Shown here: positions 1 to 8,915 of the stretch, piece after piece
Layout: the number at the start of each line of letters is the position of its first letter
How positions within the stretch are numbered: the stretch's first letter is position 1
NCBI GenBank assembly: GCA_041656295.1
Contig: JBBADV010000006.1
Span: 1-64,000 of the forward strand
Source of the DNA: Kiritimatiellales bacterium
GTDB taxonomy: Bacteria; Verrucomicrobiota; Kiritimatiellia; Kiritimatiellales; Tichowtungiaceae
DNA length: 64,000 bases
Direction: 5' to 3'
Translations under genes and position numbers: made by a program
Notes under the pieces: generated by a model
Databases searched by the model: none
Told to the model about the DNA's origin: nothing
What the model saw: the letters and a program-made list of their open reading frames with translations, nothing else

Positions 1-54
1 CTTCAGGTACGCCGTAATGGCGCGTTTACGTGTCTGTTCTGTTGCGATTCCCAT
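1..54 (-). CDS. 5' end of an unidentified gene, cut by the window edge
   Basis: An ATG at 54 reads leftward for 18 codons without a stop (MGIATEQTRKRAITAYLK) and runs off the window. The basic, helix-rich start would suit the N-terminal HTH of a transposase of the IS630 type, but this is too short to assign. A perfect 8-bp inverted repeat (TTAACGAT/ATCGTTAA, 76-97) lies just upstream and could be an operator or an element end. Confidence is low because only the first residues are visible. Confidence 0.35.
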   Translation of the reverse strand, partial: MGIATEQTRKRAITAYLK

Positions 55-109
55 GAACAGAACACTAAAACAATATTAACGATATTTCAATCGTTAAATG
101 CTCTAGAAT

Positions 110-248
110 GATTTTTACAAAAGGAAACAAAGGATTATGAGGAAAAAACCGGAGAGTCGCCGGCCCGGCGGCCACGGACTTTGAGGCCAACGTCCCCATT
201 AAAATTATCCGTTTGTATCCGTGTGATCTGCGGTGAATTTTGACGCAT
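110..248. repeat. Dispersed intergenic repeat, copy A
   Basis: No gene is seen. The stretch has the same layout as 1500-1790 and 20150-20325: a 'tttacaaaaggaaacaaagg' lead, a GC-rich imperfect palindrome around 145-200, then 'atccgtttgtatccgtgtga' and 'tctgcggtgaatttt'. Similarity to the other copies is at word level, not exact. Function is unknown. Confidence 0.55.
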
Positions 249-482
249 CTAAATTCCGGCTGTTTTGAATAACTCCGCCAATGAAATTTTCAGAGCGTTT
301 GCAATATTGAGAAGACTGCCAATCGTCAGATTGCGCTCAGCGCGTTCGACATAACCGATAAAATTGTGATGAACATCCGCCTGTTCCGCCAGTTTTTCTT
401 GGCTCCATCCCCGCGCTTTTCGGTATTCCCGTATAGCTTCACCAAGTTGCTTACGGGCTTTTAAAGTTCCCTCGCGTTTCAT
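249..482 (-). CDS. Small HTH transcriptional regulator (Cro/C1-type XRE family)
   Basis: A 77-residue protein that is almost entirely one HTH_3 domain. Residues 11-68 carry the family pattern LGEAIREYRKARGWSQEKLAE, then a recognition region (HHNFIGYVERAERNLTIGSLLNIANAL) and the closing LAELF. Such proteins bind operator DNA as dimers, usually in restriction-modification, toxin-antitoxin or phage settings. No partner gene is present here. The left end of the IS481 element lies 13 bp upstream of the start codon, so the native promoter has been separated or replaced. The start follows a weak ribosome site. Target genes cannot be inferred. Confidence 0.8.
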   Translation of the reverse strand: MKREGTLKARKQLGEAIREYRKARGWSQEKLAEQADVHHNFIGYVERAERNLTIGSLLNIANALKISLAELFKTAGI

Positions 483-494
483 ATTGACACCAGA

Positions 495-1438
495 CTAGCT
501 GTTTAGTCCCACAGTGTGGTGGAACGGATCAAACTTAAACCGATCCGGAGCAGAAGTCCAGATGTTGCAGATATATTCGTATGGCGTGAGGCCATGTAAT
601 GTTTTGAGCTGTTTGGCAAAGTGATAGGCCATCAAAAAGGTCTGTATGTGTTCTTTCAGCTGATCATGGGTTCCATAGTGATAACGCTTCACCGTTGCCT
701 CTTTCAACGTCCGGTTCATCCGCTCAACATTGTTTCGGGCGCAAGCCGGTTCCAAAGGCATGTGCGTGTAAAAAGACTCCCGCAATCCATGGCCTGCTTG
801 ATATCCGCTGTCGCGGATCGTCGGTTACCCGGCGAGGTAAACCGGGTTCCGTTATCCGTTAATACGGTGTGGACAGTATAAGGAACGGCCCGGATGAGCT
901 CTTGAAGAAAGTCGGCGGCAATTCGCCGGGCTGCCTTTTCGTGAAGCTGAACAAAAGTAAATTTTGACGTACGGTCAATGGCAGCAAACATATATAACCT
1001 GCCTTCTTCCGTGCGGACCTCAGCGATGTCGATATGGAAAAACCCGATCGGACAGGTTTTGAATTTCCGTTTGCTCCGAGGATCTTTGGTATCCGGCAGC
1101 CGGCTAATCCCATGACGTTGGCAGCAACGATGCAGAGAGGAGCGTGTTAAATGAGGTATGGCGGTCTGCAGGCTGTAAAGACAATCATCGAGAAGAAGCA
1201 GCGTATGCTGCCGAAAAGCGACGCAAGCGGCTTCTTCCTCCTTGCTCAGCACCGTTGACCGGGGTTGTTTGGGTCCCATCGGGGCATCCTGTACTGTTGT
1301 GCGCTGTCGCCGTTTCACTACGGTTTTCGGGTTAATACCGTGCCGGCGCGCTAGAACACTCAGGCTCTCTTGACGATGTTGTATCATTCGACGCACCGCC
1401 TCGGTCGTACGGGCGCATCCGTGTAATATCTGTCCCAT
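495..1438 (-). pseudogene. IS481-family DDE transposase, frameshifted and internally deleted
   Basis: The N-terminal two thirds (frame 716-1438) has an HTH region (VLARRHGINPKTVVKRRQR) and the first two catalytic aspartates (HIDIAEVRTEEG and LTDNGTRFTSPGN). The C-terminal part is in the -1 frame (495-785) and carries the third acidic residue in VERMNRTLKEATVKRYHY and the family ending LKTLHGLTPYEYI. In intact IS481 transposases a segment resembling HRLTKPxHPWTNGQ comes directly before VERMNRT. Here ARNN runs straight into VERMNRT, so about 15 residues are missing in addition to the frameshift. The comparison is from memory of the family. The enzyme is very probably inactive. The stop codon overlaps the left inverted repeat. 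Confidence 0.8.
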
Positions 1439-1498
1439 AATTTATCCCTCCGGAGCTGGTTATACATCACTCCAGCACACTGTGGGACTAAACAGCTA
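496..1498 (-). mobile_element. IS481-family insertion sequence, degenerate
   Basis: The element is about 1.0 kb and bounded by perfect 23-bp terminal inverted repeats at 496-518 and 1476-1498 (TAGCTGTTTAGTCCCACAGT then GTG, and its complement). It holds one transposase reading frame, broken near 740-790. No clear target-site duplication is seen: the flanks are 'caccagac' and 'aagtctga'. The ends are intact, so the copy could still be mobilised in trans. Confidence 0.85.
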
Positions 1499-1499
1499 A

Positions 1500-1790
1500 A
1501 GTCTGAAAGTCACAGGCCGGAAATGGAGGACGGCGGCTCGCCGCCCATGGTTGCGGAGGCCCGCAGCCCTCCAATTTTCTTTGCCCCTTTTCGTGCGGTT
1601 TGTGTAATTGCCGTTTTGTTGCTTAACATTCGTTAAGCCGTTCTTCACTTCGTCTCGAATCGTGGTTAACTCTTTTCCAAAAAAATCCGTTTATATCGGA
1701 TTATCTGCGGTTTCTTATGCGTGTCTATTCGTGGTTTTTCCTCCTCCGTCTAAATCCGGGTGATCCGCGGTTTGAATCAATCATACATGT
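1500..1790. repeat. Dispersed intergenic repeats, copy B; no gene
   Basis: The 430 bases between the IS and the next gene hold no credible ORF. They contain the word 'gtctgaaagtcacaggccgg' (related to 22780-22830 and 28200-28230), a palindromic GC-rich block near 1528-1548 (GGCGGCTCGCCGCC), and runs of the type 'ccgtttatatcggattatct'. These match the composition of copies A and C. Confidence 0.5.
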
Positions 1791-1933
1791 CAGCCCGATT
1801 TTCACACTTTCCAGCAACTGAATTGTTGCTTGAAAAGTGTTGTGTAAACCGGTTAACATAAATAAAATCGTAAAAGGCTGGTTGTAAAGTTATCAACGGG
1901 ATATTACTTCCCCGTCAAAAGGAGTTATTCACC

Positions 1934-3610
1934 ATGCAGGCAAAACACTATCTGTTTTTTTCTTTAAATATATGTGCGGCGTTTCTGTGCACTGTGCCCG
2001 GTGCTGCAAAAGAAAATCCGCTGCGCGGAATGGTTCTGGTTGATTATATGTCCGGACAGAAACTGTCCCAGAGTTATAATGTGCTATGCAATCCGTATCA
2101 TACCGGCAGCGCAGTAGAAGAAGTGCGGGCAACGCTGCGTGACATCCCCATGTTTTCCGCCGGTGCATGGAAAACGGGAGAAACTCTGCCGTGGGGAGCC
2201 ACCGCAAAAGACGCCATGCTGTTTGATTTTGCTTTGATGAAGCGTTTCGGTATTGATGCGATCTGTCTCAATTATGGCATGGGCGTAAACAAATGGCCGG
2301 ATCCGAAAGAACAGCCGCACGGATTGATCGCTGTCTATAAACCGATCATTGAAGCGCTTAAAGAAAGGCCAGACTTAAAAGTTCTGTTTCAGATGGATCA
2401 GGCATACCCCAACGGCATACTGCCGCCTAAAAGGGTCCGTGAAGAAGGAATGGAGGACTTGTTTGACCACTATCTGGATACACCCAATCTGCTGCGCGAT
2501 GAAAAAGGCAATGTGGTCATCGATACCTACCGGGCGAACATCCTTGATCCGTCGATGAATGCGGATGATATTCCTGCTCATACCGACCGGTTTTTTCAAG
2601 ACCAACGGCAGGTTGTTGCAAACTGGCAGGAAATCCTCGCGAAACTGGGCGAGCGGTATGATACAAATTTTGTGGTGTTTGCTGATATGCCGCCGGCATG
2701 GAGTTTCGTTCCCCAACTGGAAACAGGTGCAATTACAGGTGTGGCGAAACTGACTCAGGAACAGCGGAGACAATATTTTGATCTGTGGGCGGAGCCGTTC
2801 CTGGGAATAAAATTTTTCGGAGTACTGGATGATCCGGAACGGACACAAGCCGTTTACAATGATGCCATCGACAGTAATAATAAATTCGGGAAACTCTCTG
2901 TAATCCCCGTCTGGCATGGCTGGCACCGGGTCTGGAACAAAAGAATCGCGTTTGACGGCTGGTATAATTTAATTAAAACATTTGAAAACACACGCCGCGC
3001 GAATAATCCGGTGATAAAAGTGATCATCTGGAACGACTATCAGGAAAATTCCCAGCTCGCGCCGACGTTCCGGCAGGGATTCGGCAAGCTGCTGATCCTT
3101 GATCATTATCTGAAACGGTTTAAAACCGGTGAAGAACCGGCGGTTGAAAAGGATGTTGTGATTCTGCATTATCCGCCGTATCTTGGAAATCCGGTCGCAA
3201 CGGATTTTCATACCGTTCTGCAATGCTATCAGCCGCTGCGCGATTTTGTTCATGTCGCGGTCTTTGCTAAAGAAGACAGCACGTTAGTTTTCGGCAATGA
3301 AACCCGCAGTGTCAGTGCCGGCTTATCGTTCCATGAATTCGATGCAGTTCCCGGTAAACAGGCCGCCTCATTGCTCCGGAGTAATGAACCGGTGGCACAG
3401 GTCGAGGGATTATATGAAATTTTTGACGGCATTCCTTACCGGACAGATAAAGTGCCGTATATCTGGTCATCCGAATGTCATACGCTCTTTAGAGAGTACG
3501 CCGGATATGATCTTGATCCGCATGACGGACGCTGGGCGGATATCAATGAGAATGGAATTGCGGACTGGTTTGAATTATGTCAACCGGACAAAAAAGTGCA
3601 GCGGCCCTGA
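1934..3610 (+). CDS. Exported glycoside hydrolase, GH71-like (alpha-glucanase type)
   Basis: A 558-residue protein with an N-terminal signal peptide (hydrophobic core at about residues 6-20, cleavage after the GAAKE region). The body looks like a TIM-barrel glycosidase. The ...KVIIWNDYQENSQ... segment resembles the WNDYGES signature of GH71 alpha-1,3-glucanases, and FQMDQAYP and VFADMPPAWSF could be other active-site strands. The C-terminal part (about 400-558) is a separate, probably beta-rich domain. A good ribosome site (AAAAGGAG) lies 8 bp before the ATG. The gene is monocistronic, and no transporter or sulfatase is next to it. Family assignment is by motif recall, and a GH99-like relative is the main alternative. 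Substrate is not known. Confidence 0.6.
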   Translation: MQAKHYLFFSLNICAAFLCTVPGAAKENPLRGMVLVDYMSGQKLSQSYNVLCNPYHTGSAVEEVRATLRDIPMFSAGAWKTGETLPWGATAKDAMLFDFALMKRFGIDAICLNYGMGVNKWPDPKEQPHGLIAVYKPIIEALKERPDLKVLFQMDQAYPNGILPPKRVREEGMEDLFDHYLDTPNLLRDEKGNVVIDTYRANILDPSMNADDIPAHTDRFFQDQRQVVANWQEILAKLGERYDTNFVVFADMPPAWSFVPQLETGAITGVAKLTQEQRRQYFDLWAEPFLGIKFFGVLDDPERTQAVYNDAIDSNNKFGKLSVIPVWHGWHRVWNKRIAFDGWYNLIKTFENTRRANNPVIKVIIWNDYQENSQLAPTFRQGFGKLLILDHYLKRFKTGEEPAVEKDVVILHYPPYLGNPVATDFHTVLQCYQPLRDFVHVAVFAKEDSTLVFGNETRSVSAGLSFHEFDAVPGKQAASLLRSNEPVAQVEGLYEIFDGIPYRTDKVPYIWSSECHTLFREYAGYDLDPHDGRWADINENGIADWFELCQPDKKVQRP

Positions 3611-3875
3611 CAGTTTTTGCAGAAATTCTGTGTGACTGGAATTGTTCCGGTGTGGCGGACGGCACAGTGTTTAAGATGTGGCCGACCTGCAGAAGGCGTA
3701 AAATTTAAAGGACGTTTTAAAGATAGCGCATTAGAAAAAGTATGACCCGCTGCTGTTTTTGGTTGCCTGACCGCCTGTCTCGCGAAGGAACAGCTAAAAC
3801 GCTGGAATATCTTCAATCGTTAACTGACAAGGGTGTAAAATACCATAGCTATACAGAACGATATTTTTATGCCCG

Positions 3876-4892
3876 TTATCCTTTTCGGGAGCGCTCAATG
3901 AGCAGGTCAAGTTTTTTGAGTGCGGCGCCGGAGTCGATGGATTCGGCGGCAAGCGCCATCGCTTCCGGCGGCGCGCCGGTTTTCCCGCCGGCCATGATGG
4001 CGAATGCAGCGTTGAGCAGCAGAATATCGCGTTTCGGTCCGTGTTCTTCGCCGCTCAGCAGGCGCCGGATAATGCCGGCATTTTCGAGCGGATCGCCGCC
4101 GGTGATATCTTCTTTTTCCGCAGTGGGAATTCCAAACCCGGCGGGATGCACCTCGTAGGATTCAAGTTTTCCGCGCCGTATTTCCATCATGGATGTGGTG
4201 GTTGTGGTTGTAATTTCATCGAGTCCGTCGTGACCGTGAACCACAAATAAATAGGTCATACCGAGTTGCGCTGCCGCGTCGGTCATAATCGGAACGAGTT
4301 CCGGGCGAAACACCCCGATCACGCCTTTTTTTATATCAGCGGGATTGCAAAGCGGGCCGAGAATATTAAAGAGGCTCCAGAAGCCGAGCTCTTTGCGCGG
4401 ACCGGCGGCGTTTTTCATCGCCGGATGAAATGTCTGTGCAAAGAGAAATGCAATGCCTGTTTCATTCAGACAGCGCTCGACCTGTTCCGGGGAATAGTCG
4501 AGGTTGATACCGAGCGCCGCCAAAACGTTTGCGGAACCGCACTGGCTCGAAACGCCGTAGCTGCCATGTTTGGCAACGGTGATCCCGGCGCCGGCGGTGA
4601 CAAATGCCGCAGCGGTTGAAATGTTAAATGTTTTGGCTCCGTCGCCGCCGGTACCGACAATATCGACCGCGTCTGGATCGTCGCATTTAACTTTGATGGA
4701 TGTTTCACGCATGGCCTGCGCCGCACCGGCAATAATTTCCGGCGTTTCACCGTGCATCCGGAGTGCCGTAATAAAGCCGCCGATCTGCGCCTGCGTTGCT
4801 TCACCGGTCATCACATTCATAATCGCGTGATAGGCATCTTCCCGCTCCAGCGTGCCGCCGTGAATCAGAGTTTGAATCGCTTTTTTTATCAT
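3876..4892 (-). CDS. trpD: Anthranilate phosphoribosyltransferase
   Basis: Transfers phosphoribose from PRPP to anthranilate in tryptophan synthesis. The 338 residues fit the usual length. Visible motifs are the PRPP-binding VGTGGDGAKTFNIST, AKHGSYGVSSQCGSANVLAALG, the anthranilate-site region GPRKELGFWSLFNILGPLCNPA, and VVHGHDGLDEIT. The ATG at 4892 (MIKKAIQTLIHGG) matches the family start and has GGGAAAT upstream. The 33-codon upstream extension of the frame looks non-coding. No other trp genes flank it. It is divergent from gcvPA across about 97 bp that must hold both promoters. Confidence 0.95.
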   Translation of the reverse strand: MIKKAIQTLIHGGTLEREDAYHAIMNVMTGEATQAQIGGFITALRMHGETPEIIAGAAQAMRETSIKVKCDDPDAVDIVGTGGDGAKTFNISTAAAFVTAGAGITVAKHGSYGVSSQCGSANVLAALGINLDYSPEQVERCLNETGIAFLFAQTFHPAMKNAAGPRKELGFWSLFNILGPLCNPADIKKGVIGVFRPELVPIMTDAAAQLGMTYLFVVHGHDGLDEITTTTTTSMMEIRRGKLESYEVHPAGFGIPTAEKEDITGGDPLENAGIIRRLLSGEEHGPKRDILLLNAAFAIMAGGKTGAPPEAMALAAESIDSGAALKKLDLLIERSRKG

Positions 4893-4916
4893 TATTTCCC
4901 TATAAAATTTGCATGA

Positions 4917-4945
4917 TTGACACTGTACGGCACACCGCCTTACTC
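4917..4945 (+). promoter_or_regulatory. Possible sigma-70 promoter for gcvPA
   Basis: A perfect TTGACA (4917-4922) is followed after about 16-17 bp by a poor -10 candidate (CTTACT/TTACTC). It lies in the trpD-gcvPA divergent spacer, about 45 bp before the gcvPA start. The -35 match is strong and the -10 match weak. Confidence 0.3.
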
Positions 4946-4989
4946 TGTCCAAGTTATTTTGAGTCAGAATCAGAAAAGGCCTTATCATC

Positions 4990-6330
4990 ATGTCAATTCA
5001 GCCGTTTGCCTGCACGAGTCCGGATGACGAAAATGCAATGCTTGCCGCCATCGGAGCCGAAAATTTCGATGATCTGTTTGCGCATATTCCGCCGGAGTTT
5101 CAAACCGGCTGTTTTAATCTGCCGGCCGGACTTTCCGAGCTGGAAATGATGCGGCAGATGCGCACTGTGGCGCGCAAAAATTCCGGTGCCGTTCTTAATT
5201 TCTGCGGCGCCGGTTTTTATGACCATTTTATTCCGGCGGCGATCGACTCGCTTGCCGCACGCGGCGAGTTCTTTACGGCATATACGCCGTATCAGCCGGA
5301 AGCGGCGCAGGGTACATTGCAGGCGGCGTTTGAATATCAAACTGCGATCGCGCGACTCACTGGAATGGAGGTTTCCAACGCGTCGCTTTACGACGGCGGC
5401 TCCGCGCTGTTTGAAGGTATGATGATGGCGCTGCGCATTACAAAACGGAATCGCGTACTCGTTGATGAAGGCGTGAATCCTGTTTACCGGATGATGCTGC
5501 AAAGTTATACGCGCAACCTGAATGTTGAATACCGCGAAATTTCACTTGCCGGCGGAATTGCCGACCGCGATGCATTTGCAAAAAATCTGAACGAAAAAAC
5601 CGGCGCGGTGCTTTTACAGAATCCAAACTTTTTCGGCTGCATTGACGATCTCTCCGGATTGATTGAGCAGGCGCATCGTGCCGGTGCACTCGCTGTTCTA
5701 TCAACCTATCCGGTTTCGCTTGGAATCTTAAAGACGCCCGGTGAAATGGATGCAGATATTGTGACCGGCGACGGGCAAAGCCTCGGACTTCCGCTTTCGT
5801 TCGGCGGGCCGTATCTCGGGTTTATGGCGACAAAGAAAAAATATGTCCGCAATCTGCCGGGACGCATCGTCGGCATCACCAACGACGCTAAAGGCCGGCG
5901 CGGATTTGTTTTAACGCTGCAGGCGCGCGAACAGCATATCCGGCGCGAAAAAGCGGCGTCGAACATTTGCACCAATGCGCAGCACTGCGCGCTGCGCGCA
6001 ATTATTTATCTTTCGCTGCTCGGCAAAACCGGTTTTGTAAGTGTCGCGCAGCAGTGCGCCGACCGTGCTGCGTATGCGTGGTCGCAACTGAAAAGGATCT
6101 CCGGTGTTGAATTGCTGTTTGACCGCCCGTTTTTTAATGAGTTTGCAATCAGGCTGCCCAAAAATTCCGGTGATGTCGTCGGCGAATTAATTAAAGAGGG
6201 TATTGCTGCCGGATTTCCTGTCGGACGCTATTATGCTGAATTGGATAATGTTCTGCTTTGCGCTTTCACCGAAAAACATACGCAGCAGGAAATTGATCTG
6301 CTCGCCGCAAAACTGGAAACAGTTTTGTAG
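4990..6330 (+). CDS. gcvPA: Glycine dehydrogenase (decarboxylating) subunit 1, P-protein alpha
   Basis: N-terminal half of the two-subunit P-protein of the glycine cleavage system. The 446 residues match the family length and run from MSIQPFACTSPDDENAML through FCGAGFYDHFIPAAID, YTPYQPEAAQGTLQA, SLYDGGSALFEGMMMA and the closing GFPVGRYY region. With GcvPB it forms the PLP enzyme that decarboxylates glycine and passes the aminomethyl group to lipoyl-GcvH. GcvH, GcvT and Lpd are not in this window. gcvPB follows after a repeat-filled spacer, probably in the same transcript. Confidence 0.95.
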   Translation: MSIQPFACTSPDDENAMLAAIGAENFDDLFAHIPPEFQTGCFNLPAGLSELEMMRQMRTVARKNSGAVLNFCGAGFYDHFIPAAIDSLAARGEFFTAYTPYQPEAAQGTLQAAFEYQTAIARLTGMEVSNASLYDGGSALFEGMMMALRITKRNRVLVDEGVNPVYRMMLQSYTRNLNVEYREISLAGGIADRDAFAKNLNEKTGAVLLQNPNFFGCIDDLSGLIEQAHRAGALAVLSTYPVSLGILKTPGEMDADIVTGDGQSLGLPLSFGGPYLGFMATKKKYVRNLPGRIVGITNDAKGRRGFVLTLQAREQHIRREKAASNICTNAQHCALRAIIYLSLLGKTGFVSVAQQCADRAAYAWSQLKRISGVELLFDRPFFNEFAIRLPKNSGDVVGELIKEGIAAGFPVGRYYAELDNVLLCAFTEKHTQQEIDLLAAKLETVL

Positions 6331-6448
6331 TTCAGAGTTCACGGTTCAGAGTTGGAAATAATAAATGAAAAATTGAGCGTTTTGAAGATATCGAAGATTG
6401 GAAGTTATGAATTCAAAATTGAAAACTGAGAACTGTGAACTGAGAACT
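6331..6448. repeat. Word-repeat spacer between gcvPA and gcvPB
   Basis: The spacer is built from near-repeats of 'gagttcacggttcagagtt' and 'gaactgtgaactgagaactg', with an inverted pair AGAGTTCAC / GTGAACTCT at its ends. Similar words occur in other spacers (around 22757, 11571-11660, 32310-32360). The repeat may run into the gcvPB frame. Confidence 0.5.
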
Positions 6449-7900
6449 GTGAACTCTGCGTTAATTTACGAGTTGAGTGCGAAAGGGCGGAGCGGAGTGA
6501 GAATGCCGGCAGACCGGCTCTCAAAGGGTCATGTTATTCCGAAAAATTTATTGCGCGCAGTGCCGGCGGAACTGCCGGAAGTTTCAGAGAGCGAAGCGGT
6601 GCGCCATTTTACACGCCTGTCCCAGCAGAATTTTTCAGTGGATACCCATTTTTATCCGCTCGGTTCGTGTACCATGAAATATAATCCGCGCGCGTGCGAA
6701 GCGGCGGCGGCGCTGCCGGAATTCAGCGGAATGCATCCGCTGCTGCCGCAGCTTGCCGGCGGCGGTTCGCTGACGCAGGGATCGCTCGAAATTCTCTATT
6801 CACTCGAGCGCACGCTGTCGGAAATAAATGGACTCGCCGAGTTTACATTGCAGCCGCTGGCCGGATCGCACGGTGAATTAACGGCGGTGATGATCATGGC
6901 GGCATATCATCGCGACCGCAGAAATAAAAAAACGCACATCATTATTCCGGATTCAGCGCACGGTACAAATCCGGCCAGCGCCGCACTTGGCGGTTATGAT
7001 GTGGTTTCAATCCCGTCCGATGCCAGCGGCGATATGGATCTGGAAAAATTTAAAGTTGCGCTCAATGAGGAAACTGCCGGTGTGATGCTGACACTGCCGA
7101 GCACGATCGGCGTATTTAATCCGCGCGTAAAAGAAATTATTGAAGCCGTTCATGCGGTGGACGGTTTGATGTATTACGACGGGGCAAATTTTAATGCGAT
7201 CATGGGGCGTATTAAGCCCGGTGAACTCGGCTTTGATTTATGCCATTTAAATCTGCATAAATCATTTTCAACGCCGCACGGCGGCGGCGGACCGGGCTCC
7301 GGTCCGGTCGGCGTCTGTGAAAAGCTGCGTCCGTTTCTGCCGGTGTCGCGCGTGGTGAAAACTGCCGCCGAGACATTTGCTCTGGATTATGACCATCCAA
7401 AAAGCATCGGCTACATCGCACCGTTTTACGGCAATTTTGCGGTGCTGGTGAAAGCCTATGCATATTTGCTGATGCTCGGCCGCGACGGGTTGCGCGCCAC
7501 GAGCGATCGCGCTGTGCTGAATGCAAATTATATTCAGGAAAAGCTGCGCCCCTGTTTTCCGGCAGCGACTGAGGGACGCTGCATGCACGAATGTGTATTC
7601 AGCGGAAAAGCACTCGCCAACGGAATTCGCACGCTCGACCTGGCGAAAGCGCTGATCGACCGCGGATTCCATGCGCCGACGGTGTATTTCCCGCTAATCA
7701 TTCCGGACGCGATCATGATTGAACCGACGGAAACCGAAACGCGCGAAACACTGGATGAGTTTTGCCGCGCAATGATTGAAATCGCCGAACAGGCCAAAAC
7801 TGATCCCGAAGCCTTACATCGCGCGCCGGTCACTACGCCCGTCAGCCGCCTCGATGAAGTTGCTGCCGCAAAAAATATGGAACTGGTGTTTACAGACTGA
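6449..7900 (+). CDS. gcvPB: Glycine dehydrogenase (decarboxylating) subunit 2, P-protein beta
   Basis: Catalytic half of the split P-protein. The PLP-binding motif is HLNLHKSFSTPHGGGGPGSG. Other family marks are YPLGSCTMKYNPR, PLAGSHGELTAVMIM and DSAHGTNPASAA. The frame is open from 6398, but the first 17 residues (ending ENCELRTV) are translated spacer repeat. The GTG at 6449 (VNSALIYELSAKGRSG) gives a start close to the family's LIYELS opening, so I use it. This start is not certain. The length of about 483 residues is normal. It is followed after 44 bp by an unrelated toxin-antitoxin pair. Confidence 0.93.
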   Translation: MNSALIYELSAKGRSGVRMPADRLSKGHVIPKNLLRAVPAELPEVSESEAVRHFTRLSQQNFSVDTHFYPLGSCTMKYNPRACEAAAALPEFSGMHPLLPQLAGGGSLTQGSLEILYSLERTLSEINGLAEFTLQPLAGSHGELTAVMIMAAYHRDRRNKKTHIIIPDSAHGTNPASAALGGYDVVSIPSDASGDMDLEKFKVALNEETAGVMLTLPSTIGVFNPRVKEIIEAVHAVDGLMYYDGANFNAIMGRIKPGELGFDLCHLNLHKSFSTPHGGGGPGSGPVGVCEKLRPFLPVSRVVKTAAETFALDYDHPKSIGYIAPFYGNFAVLVKAYAYLLMLGRDGLRATSDRAVLNANYIQEKLRPCFPAATEGRCMHECVFSGKALANGIRTLDLAKALIDRGFHAPTVYFPLIIPDAIMIEPTETETRETLDEFCRAMIEIAEQAKTDPEALHRAPVTTPVSRLDEVAAAKNMELVFTD

Positions 7901-7944
7901 TCCGGATGGTCTAAATTAAGACCGAATAAAAACCGGAGAAGGTC

Positions 7945-8238
7945 ATGAAACTCAGCGAATCCATTATGCCGATCAGTCATTTCAAAGCAAACGCTGCTGA
8001 AATTATTAATCAGGTTTGCGCCGGCGGAAATCCTGTAATTGTTACGCAAAATGGCTATGCAAAAGTTATTATTCAGGATTTGAAAGAATACGAACGCGAA
8101 CAGGAACGTGCTGCACTGCTCGAAATTTTTCGGCAGGGTGAAGAGGATATTGCTGCTGGACGAACTGCGCCGGCAGATAAAGTTTTTGCACGCTTACGCA
8201 AAGAAGTTAAAAGAAAGTATCCTGATTGCAACTTATGA
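7945..8238 (+). CDS. Phd/YefM-family antitoxin
   Basis: A 97-residue protein with the Phd/YefM DNA-binding N-terminus: MPISHFKANAAEIINQV, then GGNPVIVTQNGYAKVIIQDLKEYE. The charged C-terminal half (about 50-97) would wrap the toxin. It overlaps the downstream toxin gene by 4 bp (ATGA), the usual translational coupling. A ribosome site GGAGAAGG precedes the ATG. Such antitoxins repress their own operon, and the promoter should lie in 7901-7940. Confidence 0.88.
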   Translation: MKLSESIMPISHFKANAAEIINQVCAGGNPVIVTQNGYAKVIIQDLKEYEREQERAALLEIFRQGEEDIAAGRTAPADKVFARLRKEVKRKYPDCNL

Positions 8239-8561
8239 GTTTAGCACTTCATGTTACAAGCAATGCAGAATCCGATCTGAAATCCATTTACGAATATATT
8301 GCAAAAGATCATTCGCAACGAGCAGATGCGATTATTTCCGGTTTGGAAACCCAAATGCTTAAACTCACTCAATTCCCAAACAGTGGTCATATTCCGCCGG
8401 AATTTGATAATGGTGTTCAGCAGGCAACATACAGAGAGTTCCGATATAAACCATATCGGATTTTTTATGAAATATTTCCAAATAAACTTTCTATTGTCGC
8501 AGTCCTTGATTGCCGCCGGAATATTAGAGAATTAATTCAGGAACGAATGATAAGGAGCTGA
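8235..8561 (+). CDS. ParE/RelE-superfamily toxin
   Basis: A 108-residue protein starting at the ATG that overlaps the antitoxin stop (MSLALHVTSNAESDLKSIYEYIA). It has the family fold marks: an N-terminal two-helix hairpin with SDLKSIYEYIAKD, a central GHIPPEF, then YREFRYKPYRIFYEIF and the ending VVLD-like VAVLDCRRN. The IFYEI and LDCRRN strands favour a ParE-like toxin (gyrase poison) over a ribosome-dependent RelE, but the target cannot be read from sequence alone. Confidence 0.85.
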   Translation: MSLALHVTSNAESDLKSIYEYIAKDHSQRADAIISGLETQMLKLTQFPNSGHIPPEFDNGVQQATYREFRYKPYRIFYEIFPNKLSIVAVLDCRRNIRELIQERMIRS

Positions 8562-8563
8562 AA

Positions 8564-8842
8564 ATGGTTAAGCACATTGTACTTTGGACGATGAAGCCGG
8601 AGGCAGTGCCGGAGAAAAAACTGGAAGCAAAAAACCGGTTGGAAGCATTGGTCGGAATGATACCGGGACTGCATACACTGGAGGTCGGAATTGACGCCGG
8701 AAACGGAACGATGTCGCTTTATTCCGAACTTGATTCGTTTGATGCGCTCGCCGGATATCAGGAACATCCGGCCCATAAAACTGCCGGCGCACTGATTCAA
8801 GAACTTGCGGCAGCACGATGTGTTTCAGATTACGAAACCTGA
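8564..8842 (+). CDS. Dabb (stress-responsive alpha/beta barrel) domain protein
   Basis: A 92-residue single-domain protein. MVKHIVLWTMK at the start and the later SLYSELDSFDALAGYQEHPAHK are typical of the dimeric ferredoxin-like Dabb fold. Members often act on small organic substrates or have no known role. It begins 3 bp after the toxin stop, so it is probably co-transcribed, although a shared function is not implied. Confidence 0.8.
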   Translation: MVKHIVLWTMKPEAVPEKKLEAKNRLEALVGMIPGLHTLEVGIDAGNGTMSLYSELDSFDALAGYQEHPAHKTAGALIQELAAARCVSDYET

Positions 8843-8915
8843 TTCGTTCAACTCAGTTTTATTGGCGAATTACTGCTGCTCTACTGCCGGCATGGTTGAT
8901 TCCTGTTCTGTACTT

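Noticed and set aside
76..97. Inverted repeat TTAACGAT/ATCGTTAA taken as an IS end
   Set aside because: The element it would belong to lies outside the window, so it cannot be tested; noted only with the partial gene.
3742..4158. 138-codon plus-strand ORF
   Set aside because: It overlaps trpD on the opposite strand and has no family resemblance or ribosome site; trpD is certain.
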